64,000 bases of DNA from Echinarachnius parma. Taxonomy: Eukaryota; Echinodermata; Echinoidea; Clypeasteroida; Echinarachniidae. The translations under genes were made by a program, and so were the position numbers. The stretch covers positions 62,001-126,000 of the forward strand of contig JBAMJV010003314.1 of NCBI GenBank assembly GCA_037951105.1. The letters are read 5' to 3'. The notes beneath the pieces were generated by a model. The model was not told the origin of the DNA and made no database searches. It was given only the letters and a program-made list of their open reading frames with translations. Shown one piece after another: positions 22,349 to 34,253 of the stretch (the stretch's first letter is position 1; the number at the start of each line of letters is the position of its first letter).

Positions 22349-22779
22349 CACTCCTAAAAAAATAAACAGCATTTTATGAAATTAAAAAGTTAGATATAAA
22401 GAACAACGACAACTGACATTCAGAATTTATTTAGAATACCGTCGAATTATTAATAATAGAAGGGGACAAGCACGTACAGCTGGCCTTCTATGGGGACGAT
22501 GGATAATTAGCAACTCGAATAATCCGTCCCTTCCCCACCACACCCCTTATGAATCACTCTCAGGATACGCCACTAGTAATCGGCCATCAATTAACTGTCA
22601 GTCCTATAACCTGTTCCATACTTGATATTACGATCCCCATAGGAATATACAGGGTCTAGCATGTTCCCGTAGGCAATTGGTTAACTAAGTATGTCTACTC
22701 ATCCCAAGCATCCGGGACACGCTGAGAAACTTTAACATACTATGAAGCTACCCTGGTCATTCTTGTTAAAACGCGAACA

Positions 22780-23121
22780 TATAGGCCCGGATTCACAAAG
22801 CAGGTTTGTAGGAGGTTTGTACAAACCATAATGTATCCATGGTATACATCTATGGAGTGCTGCTCGTATACCAGTAAAACAATTTATATTTCCTAATGAT
22901 ATGACTGTTAGTGCTTACTAACCAGAAAATTTCACCATGTGAGAAGAGAAACATTTATTTGGTGCATTTTGTAAATGTGTACCATCAACATTGTTAACAA
23001 GTAAAGAGTTTACATTCTTTCTCCATCAGTTTACAAATGGCACTCCATAGATGTAGACCATGGATAAACCATGGTTTGTACAAACCTCCTACAAACCTCC
23101 TTTGTGAATCCGGGACTATAT
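22780..23121. mobile_element. MITE with 75-bp inverted repeats
   Basis: The left arm begins CCCGGATTCACAAAGCAGG and runs through GGTTTGTACAAACC and CATCTATGGAGTGC. The right arm is its reverse complement, ending CTCCTTTGTGAATCCGGG. The total is about 340 bp with an AT-rich loop and no coding potential. The flanking TATAG/CTATA is part of the repeat. Confidence 0.75.
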
Positions 23122-23184
23122 ATCGGAATCATAATTTGTAGCATTCACGATAAGAGACTTGATGGTTATTGAAACCAACATTAA

Positions 23185-23723
23185 AGGGGTAGTACAGTTT
23201 TGGTAAGGCTGAACTTTAGTAGCCAAAACGTGCACAATAACATTATAACATAATAGTTATACCGCCACCATGCTCGAAAGGTATAGAAAATTATAAACGA
23301 CTAAGTAAAAAGCCTGTTATCATTCAAAAAGAGCCATTACAACACAATAGGGCGCTCTCTAAAAAAGCATTGGTTTCAACCATTTTTCATACAAAAGTAT
23401 GCATGCGATGTCATGTTAAAATATTATTTAATAGAGAGATCATCACAAACTATTTAAAAACCTCTTTTGAAAAAATGTTGAAAAAGTTTAAGCATTTTTG
23501 TTATTTTTTTGAAAAATCATCGAATAAATCTTGCGCCCAGATTTTTTCCGATCGGATATATTCGTTTGATATTTCAGCCGTTTCTGACCCGATTTTGATC
23601 AAAAAAAAAGTGTATTCTGTCATTAAAATTGTATGTTCTTTCGAATTTTACACTCAGTTTGTCATTATCTCACAAAAAAACTATTTCGTGCAGCGCCCTC
23701 TATACCAAAACTGAACTACCTCT
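23185..23723. mobile_element. MITE family 1, best-preserved copy
   Basis: TTAA flanks both sides (23181-23184 and 23724-23727). Terminal inverted repeats are AGGGGTAGTACAGTTTTGGT and, inverted, AGAGGTAGTTCAGTTTTGGT. The interior has the family phrase GTGCAGCGCCCTCTATACC. An internal open frame (23370-23714) is Lys/Phe-rich and not conserved in the other copies, so it is not called as a gene. Confidence 0.7.
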
Positions 23724-24144
23724 TTAATGTCGAATAAGAGCCTTGGTGGTTAATGAAAATAAACTGACATAAAACCAAGGATGGATAACAGACATGTGTA
23801 GTAAAACATTAAATTAATGTGGGGATAAGAGTCGATATTATGTTTCAAAGTAGAAGATTAATGACATTTTGAAACCATTGTAAGCAGCAACTCATGCGAT
23901 TGAGAGCATACATAAATATATTTCTAGAGAAATAAGTGTGATTGTTCAAGTTTAGGTGATTTACATAATGTCGATACAATTTAAGATTAATGACCTTTCA
24001 AAACCAATTCAAAGAGCAACTCAACTGTTTAAGAGCATACATAAATATATAGATGATTTGCATAATGTCTAACATTAAAGTACAGCATAGGAAACCAGTA
24101 CACATTATATTCCCAACATTCTCAGAATTTTGAACTTTTTTTAA

Positions 24145-24555
24145 GGGAACCGCCAACAAAAATGAGTTCTAGTATGTATGAAGAAGAATTGTTCGAGCTG
24201 TCTTGAGCACTTAATTTCTCCAAAATGTTCAGAACAATAGTTTTCTAATAAAATGCTATCATAATGCGAAAACTCATCATTGTAATAAATCATTGTGCCA
24301 ACGAACGTGATGAATCTCCAGGCAAAGAATTTAAGTATTGTCTGGAAACTAAATGGGTGGTTAAGTTCCTAGTAAAAAAAAAAAAATGTTTCTGTAGACC
24401 CGCGAATTTTCGTTCGTAGGAGTTATGATTACAAAATGTTGTAATGTTGTATACAAATATTTACACATGTTTATACGGTTGCTGGTGCAATGAGTTGGTA
24501 AAACTCACCACGTTAATAAATAATATCAAATTATTATTTAGGGTGTTGGTTCCCT
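24145..24555. mobile_element. MITE with GGGAACC ends and TTAA flanks
   Basis: Left end GGGAACCGCCAACA and right end TGTTGGTTCCCT are inverted copies; TTAA precedes and follows. The right TTAA is shared with the start of the neighbouring repeat at 24560. About 410 bp, non-coding. 23724-24144 between the two elements shows only AT-rich sequence. Confidence 0.6.
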
Positions 24556-24559
24556 TTAA

Positions 24560-25000
24560 AGCCCAATCCCAGTTTTGGGAAACGCCCCCCCCCCCCCCCC
24601 CCACTCAAAAAATGAAATGGGCGCTCTTATTACCAATCATGTGAAAGAATATGTTTTTATTAATACGGTATGATAACAAATTGGCCTGGAAACCGCCTAC
24701 TATATTTGGTAAATTATAAAACTCATCTACTGTAAATTTAAATCGCCGTGAATTGAAAACCCTCGTGCGCTGCGTGCTAATCATATGGCAAATGCGGCGC
24801 ACGTGTGTATCGCACGAACGAGCGTATATAGCCAGCATAGAGGGGCCAAACTGACGATGAATTTAGACTCAATGCCAGCGGCTTTCATAAACGTTTTAAC
24901 TGATATTTCTGCATTTAACGATACTAAGGTTCGGATTTTTCCACGCAAGCCACTTTTTCTGCAATACTAATCAATTATTTTGGCCAATAAGTTATTTCTG
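24560..25000. mobile_element. repeat family 3 copy with C run
   Basis: The order of phrases (CCCAGTTTTGGGAAACGCCC, GCTCTTATTACCAATCATGT, GAAACCGCCTACTA, TTAACTGATATTTCTGCATT) repeats that at 15941-16240. A C run occupies about 24586-24602. It lies upstream of gene B; the ends are not sharply defined. Confidence 0.45.
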
Positions 25001-25408
25001 ATAATTTTCTCAAAAAGTTTAAACAAATATGGCTATATTTGGAAATCCGTAGTTTGGAGATCGGCCATGTTCTCTACGAGCATATCATGTGGGCGTGGCA
25101 TGCCGATGTGGTACTCGTGACGTCACCACTTTGAACAATCCGAGAAAAGAAACCTGATTTCGGCGAGCTCGAACTAGTGCGATGTCAATGTGCTTGCGTT
25201 CAGCAGTGAAACAAAGTGAAACGATTTATTTTTATCGGGTTATCTCCCAATATGTAATTCTCTAAAATACATCAATATTATTCTGATATGGTGTTCTGTT
25301 TTTAAGTAAGCTTTCAGGAGATTATTTGAGATAAGTCAAGTCAAGATTTGAACATTCGATCTCGGATCACCGTAGTTTTACTTGCACATAGAGTAGCTGA
25401 GCAGCACG

Positions 25409-25493
25409 ATGTCTTATAGAATTGTTCAATATTTATTAGTAGTAGCACTCCGCTTCTGCTGTCTTCATATGTCGGCTGTCGCGGACGTGCAAG
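25409..25493 (+). CDS. gene B exon 1: signal peptide
   Basis: The ATG at 25409 gives MSYRIVQYLLVVALRFCCLH then MSAVADVQ: a basic start, a hydrophobic core and a small-residue cleavage zone. The donor G|GTATGT leaves phase 1, as in the other family members. It defines gene B, a second plus-strand CUB receptor 7 kb after gene A. Confidence 0.8.
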
Positions 25494-25937
25494 GTATGTA
25501 TATGCTTACTAATGTTGTGGTAATATGATTGTTAGGAATCGACATTCTTTAATGTTATAGGTATTGGTATGACAAGGTCATGGGTATCTTATATGTTTTG
25601 TTATCATTATTCAAACAAGACTTACAATTTATTTCGAATCGCCATCTAAGAAAAAAGTAAGCAAACAATTTTGTAAATTAACAGAAAAAATGAGACATAT
25701 AAATATAAATATAGTGTTATATAATTTCCACAATTTGGTACAAAGTGAAGACATGTGAAAGGGATACCACATATTGTTCAAGAATATTTCATAATCAGAG
25801 AAAATGTCTAAACATCGATGATATCATACCTATTCATATTATGATTGCGTACATTACTTTGTTCGACCTGCCAATTGGTATATATCCCATATTTGTAACA
25901 TTCTGATTTATTTGAAGAAATAAAGATGATTCATATA

Positions 25938-26362
25938 TGTGACCGGCTACAGAAAAGCCCACCACTTGTCGGTCATTATGTTTTTCAGTTATGGGCTTCC
26001 AAAGTTGAAAATTGGTCCTAGGGTTAAAATTAAGATTTTGACATAACTAGCAAGATAACCGTATTTTTTTAATGCAAAATAAATCAACCTGAAATATTAA
26101 TCCAGTGCAAAGTTATTTATGATTTCGTTAAACAACTATGCATTGTTGCAATAAATTGTCATATTTGAATCGGCCATATCTCAATTTTAACTTTTTAACG
26201 CATTTTGAGATATACAAAAGATTCTTACTCTGTCAATTATTATCCAAATTAATTGGAATAGGTATCAACTTAAAGCTGATGAATAGCCCCTTTCAATTAT
26301 ATATAAATCTAACATTCCATTTTTGCCAACAAGTGGTGGGTTTCGCTGTAGCCGCGGTTACA
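25938..26362. mobile_element. inverted-repeat element with TGTGACCGGCTA ends
   Basis: The left end TGTGACCGGCTACAGAAAAG and the right end CTGTAGCCGCGGTTACA are inverted, with CCCACCACTTGT also mirrored inside, making arms of about 35 bp. TA flanks both sides, consistent with a TA-target DNA transposon. It ends only 66 bp before the gene B CUB 1 exon, so it now forms part of that exon's branch-point region. Confidence 0.7.
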
Positions 26363-26428
26363 TATTTGAACATCAAGAGCATTCACATTTGTGCTACTTA
26401 ATCAAATCGATTGTTTCTTATGTCACAG

Positions 26429-26718
26429 ACCACTTTGTGCTTGAACCCACCACCAAGATTAACATCACACCAAGCGACTTGCAACGAGCCTACGATGATA
26501 ACAACTACGATCCAACGTGGACGTTCAGTACATCGGAAGATAGGAGAATACTGTTTACCTTCAAAGGATTCTGGTCTGCTAAATACAACTATTATTCTTT
26601 GAAAATTGGAGACGGCCCGGAAAGAAACAATTTCACGACATTGGCGGAATTTATAGGATATGGTGTTCCAAGCGATGTTACGTCAGTGTCAAATCATGCC
26701 TGGCTAGTTGCAACATAA
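26429..26718 (+). CDS. gene B exon 2: cysteine-free first CUB (main part)
   Basis: A phase-1 exon after the acceptor tgtcacag encodes TTKINITPSDLQRAYDDNNY, DPTWTFSTSEDRRILFTFKG, LKIGDG and VTSVSNHAWLVAT, then TAA. It lines up with 8636, 45036, 48985 and the minus-strand copy at 659. No cysteines. As in gene A and gene D, the stop falls right after the HAWL motif although the last CUB strand lies in the next exon; CTA|GTTGCA would be a weak phase-0 donor that fits exon 3. The interval 26719-27140 holds no other feature. Confidence 0.75.
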
Positions 26719-27140
26719 CTAGACCAAAACTCGTTCTGCATGGTATGTAACTTCGGCACCCCTATCCTATCAGCATATTGTCTCCTCGATATCAGAAGTT
26801 ATATGTAAATTGTAAATGTTGCTGAGTGTAATATAAACACGGTGATTCCCTTGTCCTTGTTTGACAAATTATTTGTAAATTATATACGAATGGACGAGTT
26901 GGTCGAACGACCAGATTGTGGGTCAACTATAGTATATAGTTACGTCTTATTAGACCGTTCACACGCCAACATTTGGTCATATGTGGCGAGGTCGCGTTGA
27001 GGCGATCGGCTCAACTAATTTTATCTTTTAAGGACAACACTAGATTCACATCAATAGCACAGAAGTTATACGCAGATAAACTGGTTTGGGGAGATACACT
27101 GAAAATTCCAGAATTCGAACAAAATGTGTACTTATCTTAG

Positions 27141-27207
27141 AATCCAGGCCAGGTATTGACAGAGGTATGGTTCATTCGGGTGGAGATTACGTCGGTGCCA
27201 AAGTCGT
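27141..27207 (+). CDS. gene B exon 3: last strands of first CUB
   Basis: After the acceptor cttatcttag the frame reads NPGQVLTEVWFIRVEITSVP then KS, closed by T|GTAAGG in phase 1. The VEITSVPK strand matches the short third exons of the other genes. The exon starts in phase 0, whereas gene A and the minus-strand copy start in phase 2, so the split within the first CUB is not uniform between paralogues, or one acceptor has moved. Confidence 0.55.
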
Positions 27208-27815
27208 GTAAGGAAACCATTTTGTGGATGATTTATGATTTTAATGAAATTTTCTGTACAATAACACCATTACGTTGTATTGTTTGCCTTCGTATGCATT
27301 AGTTAACATAAAAAATAGTATGTGTTGCTTGGATGGTATAGGTACCTTGTAAATGTTAATTTACTTTGAAGCAATATTTTGTTGTATAGAAGATGTCCAT
27401 AAATTGGTAAAACATGGCACCTTTTTACAACACTGGTCAAAGTATGCACAAGAGTCAGTGGGGTGTATCATATTGCATTGACCTTATCGCATCTATTTTA
27501 TCAAACAATTTACTTATTATATATTTAGGAGGGTGGACCGGAAACAATATTGCTATTATCGTGCATACTTTTGCCTGAACATACGTTTAAATTTAATTTT
27601 GTACTTAATTATAGAAAACGCACTTTCTTAACAACGCTTGCAAAACAAGTTATTATTATAATTGTTTTTGTCTCAATAAGGAGAAACCCATGCAATAATT
27701 TACTATCTTTCGCCCAAAAAATATCGAATCGTATTAAAGACTTAGTATTACTTTATTTCGAATAATAGGTGAACTAAAAATAACAACTGACCGTTTGTTG
27801 TTGTCATAACAACAG

Positions 27816-28197
27816 ATTCGACAATGGACCTTCTACCAGGTGAGAACACGACCACTATTATGTCTCCGCGCCATCCTGAAAACTACCCAAACAATTCATA
27901 CGTCTTTTGGGATTTCCAGACATCGATTGGTTATGTGTTTGAAATGACCATCGAACACCTAGACATAGAACCCGACGGAGATCATCTCTATTGGGAGATG
28001 GCGTGGACCGGTTTGTGTCGGCAACATCTCATTTACATCGTGGGTTTTGCTGAACGGTAACCAGGTTTCAAATACGATCATCTCCAGGAGCTCGTCGATG
28101 AAACTGATCTTCACGAGTAATCATGAAGTGACAAGATCGGCTTTAGCATACACTTGAAATCTGTACAAGGGCAGCAGTCAAATGATACTGATTTTGG
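27816..28197 (+). pseudogene. gene B CUB domain 2, frameshifted
   Basis: The exon opens in phase 1 with a textbook CUB start: SPRHPENYPNNSYVFWDFQT, GYVFEMTIEHLDI and DHLY. The frame then breaks just before the GDG motif. The remaining CUB continues in other frames as GDGVDRFVSATSHLH, then SSSMKLIFTSNHEVT, then IGFSIHLKSVQG. Three indels are needed over about 200 bp. The partner exon in gene D (50326) is intact. Either this copy is dead or the local sequence is faulty. The CC-type CUB that follows in genes A and D is not found complete in gene B. Confidence 0.75.
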
Positions 28198-28545
28198 GTG
28201 AGTTTGATGATCATCAATGTACAGTTAAGTTAATGTAATGTTAATGACGAAGTATAAATGAAAATGATATAGAAATAAGTAGAGAAGGAGTAATCATTAA
28301 TTGAACTTTGCATTATCCATTAATTTGCTTCAATATTTTTGGGAAATAGTATGTGTGATATGTAATTGCACATTATTTACGACTACACTTTGTACTACAC
28401 ACCGTGCGTAACATGTATCGTTGTAAAGCAATGAATCAATTACATATCCTTAATGAAGAGCAGTAATATTTATTTGGCCATCAACATTTTTCATCTTTGA
28501 ATTTGGCGAAGAAATCAATCCAGTGCATCTTCTTCTAACTTCCAG

Positions 28546-28699
28546 ACCCTGCCCCTATCACAGAACTACCAGTGGGGAAAGATGGCACTGCAATGTTGGC
28601 TCTGAATGATACTGCAACTGATACGTCACAAGGGTATTACAATCGCCACTGCGAGTACTGCCCGTAAAAACACGCACATCGTTGATTTGTTTGCATCAG
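28546..28699 (+). pseudogene. gene B fragment of a further CUB exon
   Basis: Between an acceptor (ttccag) and a donor (CAG|GTAAGA) the sequence gives LPVGKDGTAMLALNDTATDT and, one base shifted, ITIATASTARKN. These resemble the second half of a CC-type CUB exon lacking its first half. The frame break and missing half make a functional domain unlikely; it may serve only as a stalk. Confidence 0.4.
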
Positions 28700-28713
28700 G
28701 TAAGAATAAAGAG

Positions 28714-28757
28714 CAGAAGTAGTAATAGTAGTAATATTAGTAGTAGTAGTAGGTAGC

Positions 28758-28820
<63 letters not shown>

Positions 28821-28821
28821 C

Positions 28822-28888
<67 letters not shown>

Positions 28889-28967
28889 ACGTAGTAGTAG
28901 TAGTCGTAGTAGTCGTAGTAGTAGTAGTAGAAGTAGTGGTTGTCAGCCAGTAGTAGTAGTAGTAGTA

Positions 28968-29045
<78 letters not shown>

Positions 29046-29124
29046 ATAGTAGTAGTAGTAGTAGCAGTAGTAGAAGAAGTAGTAGTATTAGTAGTAGTAG
29101 TAGTATTAGAAGTAGTTGTCAGCC

Positions 29125-29162
<38 letters not shown>

Positions 29163-29184
29163 AAGTAGTAGAAGTAGTAGAAGT

Positions 29185-29242
<58 letters not shown>

Positions 29243-29287
29243 AAGTAGTAGAAGTAGTAGTTGATAGTAGTAGTAGTAGTAGTAGTG

Positions 29288-29328
<41 letters not shown>

Positions 29329-29365
29329 TGTTGTCAGCCAGTAGTAGTAGTTGTAGTAGTATTCG
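28714..29365. repeat. TAG trinucleotide array, 650 bp, within a gene B intron
   Basis: Long perfect (TAG)n runs are interrupted by GTTGTCAGCCAGTAG at three places (about 28938, 29114 and 29330), indicating duplication of larger blocks. It lies entirely inside the intron between the last ectodomain exon and the membrane exon. The frames it opens (poly-Ser, poly-Val, poly-Thr, Tyr-rich) are artefacts. Confidence 0.9.
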
Positions 29366-29418
29366 TCTTATTAGTATATCATTACGAGTATAATGAAAAT
29401 TTTCACAATTTGCGACAG

Positions 29419-29540
29419 GTCTCTTCACGTACGTCTCGCTCGGGATATCGATCCTTGCATTGTTCACCTTGCTTGTGACGTGTCTTCGCTGGTTGCGTCG
29501 AAAGCTACATCGACATAGCCATGCTCAGATTGTGCAAAGG
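29419..29540 (+). CDS. gene B transmembrane exon
   Basis: A phase-1 acceptor (ttgcgacag) opens a frame LFTYVSLGISILALFTLLVT, an unbroken hydrophobic span of about 20 residues, followed by CLRWLRRKLHRHSHAQIVQR, a strongly basic stop-transfer segment. The donor AGG|GTAATA ends the exon in phase 0. This makes gene B a type I membrane protein. The gene A counterpart (16896) has the same layout with one frame break. 29541-29973 is the intron to the tail and shows no other feature. Confidence 0.8.
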
Positions 29541-29973
29541 GTAATATATTTATCGTTTACAAATATCAAAAATATATATATATGACTGATAATGAAACAT
29601 GGATAGTATATCAAAATTGATGATAACAAGTTAACCCTCAAAATATAATAATAAAACTGTATATTGAATACGCCCGCACATCTGTCAGAAGACCCTCTTG
29701 GCGCAAACTTATCAGTATTACCTATGTTCATCTGGGCATATTCCAAACAGCTCAAATAAATATCATACGGGAATGCAAACTTGAATTACTTTTTCATGAT
29801 TTAAACAACAAAAGCGATGTTGACAAATTTACGCACCAGAATTTAAAAAGTTGATATAAATCTTAATATGAATTACCTGTTCAATTTTACGGGTAGATGC
29901 ATTTGCTACTTTGCAAAATAACAAAAGCTATCCATTCACTCACGTGACTTGTATGTGTGCATTCCTACCATAG

Positions 29974-31346
29974 AACAATCACAGAGATGGAGAGAAATTC
30001 TAGAACTTCCAACCAGGTTCACGTTTCCGATACAGGCCATGACGAAACCGTGGACGTAGGCACATATAAGAAAGTTGCAGAGTGCGATGGTTTGCTCGAA
30101 GATGACGTTGCACTGCACGAAACCGACTACACTCCGGTTCCTAGCTCACTTACGGTCATGTCTGTCATCCCGATGAAGACATTATTCTACATACTTACCA
30201 CGATTCCGAGAATTGTGCTGACGTCATCGACCAGGGCGGAATTACATCTGGCACCCAGGACAACGATGATGTTGATGTGATTGATGGTGATGAAGATGAT
30301 GATTATCATGAGATTGATGATAATTATGCTGAGATTGATGGACGACAATGATTGTGATGATGATGATGATAATGGTGGTGATGGTGATCATTGATGACGA
30401 GAAAAGGGATGTGTTGGATGAATTGGGATATATGATACCAACTGCGAAGTACGAAGGTTCGTTCAAAGAAGACGTTGCTCTGCACGAAACCGAATATACA
30501 CCGGTTCCGGACCCTTTTGCAGCTATGTCTGTAATACCAGATGAAGACACCATTCACCATACTTACCATGATTCCGAGAATTGCGTCGACATCATCGACC
30601 AGGGCGGAATTACACCTCGCACGCAGGACAACAATGATGCTGATGCGGTTGATAGTGGTGAAGATGATGATTATCATGAAATTGATGATGATTATCATGA
30701 GATTGATGATATTTATGCTGAGATTGATGACGACAATGATTGTAATGATGATGTCAATAGTGTTGATGGAGGTGATAAGGATGATGATGATGATAATGAT
30801 GGTACCGATGATGATGCTCATGAAGTCAAGGCGTTTTGGGATGAAACCGGATGCACGAGAGCGAATGCACCTATGTCCACAGCTGCAAAACGGAAATATC
30901 CATGTTCGCCGTTGCCTAACCAGTCTAACAAACATCCGCCTCCCACACATAGAGATCGAAGCAGTTTAGTATTGACGGATGACTTGGGCTATCTTGTACC
31001 AGGTAGGCTAGGTATAACATCGGTCGAGACACACCCCGTATCTCTGACTACGGATGGTCTCGAAGTTTACGGTGATGATGGTGATATAGACGCCCTTCAG
31101 CACACGTATATGGGGAGTGAAGACCTAATCCACGAAGGTGATCTGTCCACAGCTCATGATGCTTCCCGTGAGCTTAGTGGCAATACCAGAAGCAGAAAGG
31201 ATTTTTCCTCGAGCAGAAAAATCCATGAAACGAGTGGTTGCACAAAGTTGTTTATACCTGAAAGAGCTATGAAGAGGGGAAGCAAGGAGCTCTGGATTCC
31301 AATTGGAAAGGTGCAATGCTCGTTGCAGACAAAAGATGAAATCTAA
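29974..31346 (+). pseudogene. gene B cytoplasmic tail, tyrosine/acid-rich, frame-broken in first half
   Basis: The tail appears in two large pieces. The first frame (29974 to about 30172) has GTYKKVAECD and HETDYTPVP; a one-base loss near 30172 and changes near 30341 disrupt it. The second frame (30348-31346, 332 codons) is open. Counting from 30348 it has GYMIP (Y28), EYTPVPDP (Y50), YHEI twice (Y109, Y116), YAEI (Y123), GYLVP (Y215) and YGDDGDIDALQHTYMG (Y241, Y254). The region around 30070-30290 is a duplicate of 30440-30640, so the tail contains an internal repeat whose first copy is decayed. The modules are shared with the gene A tail. A start at 30348 itself is unlikely. Expression of a full tail would need correction or splicing around the breaks. 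Confidence 0.65.
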
Positions 31347-32208
31347 ATGAGGTTGAAATGCCTGCTTGATTTCAACTTGAATGAGAAAACAGCTGAGGTT
31401 GTTCACATGTTGTCATTCGTTATTGAGATATGTATGACTTTATTTGAAAATAATCAAGGGGTATATTTGAAATGTGTACAAATATTATGACAATAATTAA
31501 GCAAATATCACTGTACTGTTTTGTTCATGCATTATAACTCAGCCTTGCGACAATTATTTAACATTGACTTTCTCACACATCATTCAGTGAGCATATGGAA
31601 TAACATAAATACATAAATCACCCCCTGATATGACTTGTCAGCATAGTAGCCATTTAATTGTCTTATTATATCGTTAGAGTCGTCTTTGCCATATATGTTT
31701 GAATTAATTTGTATACTAGAAAAGCCAAACTGTTCTGATATTTACTCAGCTATGAAATACATATTAGAACAATTGATACAGCTGTGTGATAGATACATTG
31801 GAAATTACGTTAATTTCTAAAAAAAAAGGTCAATGATATTTCGACGTTCCCAGGTGGGTAGGATCATATTGCGCACCCTCTCAAACTATTTACTTCCTAG
31901 ACCTAACCACGTTCATATTTGCCAAACATAAAGAGAGCTTAGCGGTAGGAGATGCGATTTTAAGAATGTTAACCATAATGAGGAAGTTTTATTTATGAGG
32001 ATAATGATTAAACGCACACCATTCGCTGTATTTCTGACATTGATAATGCCTTTTGTCGCGGTGTATTGTCTTATGTAGGCAGAAAACTTGAATAGTTATA
32101 ATGCACAACGAAAAAATGTATAAGTAGGGCAGACATTTCTTTATATCAAGTTATAGTTCAGTAAGTTGTAAGGTCCAAATCCTACGCAAAGTATGTGGTG
32201 CCCTTTAT
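31347..32208. other. 3' flank of gene B, no gene seen
   Basis: AT-rich sequence follows the tail stop. No reading frame of note, no clear polyadenylation signal, and no inverted repeat before the element at 32209. Confidence 0.4.
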
Positions 32209-34253
32209 GGGGTAACCTCGCAAGTCCTAAGGACCGCTATGCATAACGTGTAACTTCCTTTACGTGAAGGACCGCTATTCATAAAATGAAAAGGGGGTCA
32301 CTATTCATAATGGCATAAGTTACACGTTATGAATAGCGGTCCTTATGACTAGCGAGCGGACCCCCCCCCCCCCCCCCCCCCTTTATGTGGTTTAGCAAAC
32401 ACATTGCTACATGGGCCTGAATTAAATTGTCTATTTCGTGGTGTTTTTAAACATCACGTGAAACCGTGACTACAATTTTGTTTTTTGTGTTTTTTTTGGG
32501 GGGGGGGGGGGGGGGGGGCGGGGGGGTTGTAAGTTCCCTGAAGAAGGAAAAATCTATGGTCGCGGAATTTCTTTTTAATTGCTTTCTATGTATTAGGCGT
32601 TTTTTATATTGAATTTGATCGGAAGAAAACACATCTTTACTAAAAAATTTCAAAGACAAGGCATAAACAAATATATCTTAATTATTTAACTAAGGCATAG
32701 ATAGTTACTCATGATGTCAAATTTAGTAATAAAATTTCACAATACGATTTTACAAATAGTCAAAAGATATAATGAACAAAAGCTGTAACATGTTGTTCTC
32801 CTTCACGCAGTTGGCTTGATATCAATTCATATTCATGTTATGACGATAAACTTCGATATTCAATTCGTATAACCCTCCCCGCCCTTTTTTCGGAGGGAAT
32901 TTAGAGTGATTTATTTTAAGAGATATGATGCCTTGATAAGATCTTAAGTCAACACATGAATAACAAAATGGTCATAGATACATAACTTGCGTGGTAGAGC
33001 CATGGGTATTATTAGCCTGATAAACGAGTTTCGATAGACTCGTGTTGTGAAATCAAGCTTTGGTAACGTCAATAGCATCATATTTCTATAAGTATGATCA
33101 TCAAACAGCTCAACTGTTGTCATCAAACCTGGACAGTACTGGAACAATTTTTGTTTATATTTGAATAATGTTTCTTCATCTAATTTGCTGTAGCATGATT
33201 TTGTAGCTTTACGAACATTGACTGTTATTCAGTTATGTATTTTAGTTAATTGTTGTTGTTTTTAAGGAATTATTAATATATTTGGGTTGTTTTACCGTTG
33301 GAGCCGTATACGTGTTTTAGCGATATTGGTCATGATGATATGGGAGCAAAAATTATTGTCTAAGAGTTAAATTATGGCATGATATGATCAAAACAATGAA
33401 TATTGATAGGACTAAATTTTTGATAAAAAGCAATTTCCATTTATTTGTTTTTATGTTAATATCGTAATTAATATATAAAGAATGGCAAAAACAACAAATT
33501 CTTCATTCAATAATAAATTTCAATCAAACTCTTTTCAGAAATAAATTTTGTTTACGATTTCGCAGATATATGAGGAGAAACATATCACGTTATATGTGTT
33601 TAATAACTTTCCTTTCTATTTTTTAAACACGCTCCCTCGTGGGGTCCGCTCGCTATTCGTAACGGTCAACTTGTCATTAGGGTATTTAGTCATAATTTGA
33701 AAAAAGGGTTCACGATTCATAAGGGACATTATTCGTAAGGGTTGTTATTCAGAATCAACGAGAAGTGTCGCTATTCATAGTCCTCTGAAAGCGTCGATAT
33801 TTATAATTCATACATTGAGGGTCACTACTCATTGGGTCGCTATTCATAATACTGAACACGGTCTCAATTCATAACGTAGGAAAATGGTCGCCATGTATCA
33901 TGCGAAAACAGGGGAGCTATTTATAATGTAAGGAACGGATCGCCAGCCACTCTGGTATTGTTCAATGAATAATTATCCTTTTCTAACATTATGATTTTCG
34001 ACCCTTATATTGTATTGTGAATGGCGATCCTAATGAGTAGTGGCCGCCAATATAAATATTTATGAATATTGACCCTTCAGCTTCATTATGAGTAGCGACA
34101 CTTCTGATTTCCTTTATGAATAGCGACCAATTTATTTTTTATGAATAGCAGTCCTTCGGTATAGAGAAATGTAACATTATGAATTACGCCCCTTGTGTAT
34201 ACTGACCCTTATGTATATATTACCCTGGGCCTTATGAACACCGAGGTTACCCG
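32209..34253. mobile_element. DNA transposon-like element with subterminal motif arrays
   Basis: Ends are inverted: GGGGTAACCTCG at the left and CCGAGGTTACCC at the right. Inside each flank lie several copies of a motif close to GACCGCTATTCATAA: about 32265-32345 and 33640-33920 mostly in forward orientation, and about 34080-34150 as TTATGAATAGCGACC, the reverse. Clustered subterminal repeats in opposite orientation at the two ends are typical transposase-binding sites. G/C runs (32362-32381 and 32498-32526) interrupt it. No transposase frame is present, so it is non-autonomous or decayed. About 2.05 kb. Confidence 0.6.

Noticed and set aside
28940..29478. Poly-Ser, poly-Val and Tyr/Leu-rich proteins
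   Set aside because: They are readings of the TAG trinucleotide array inside an intron.
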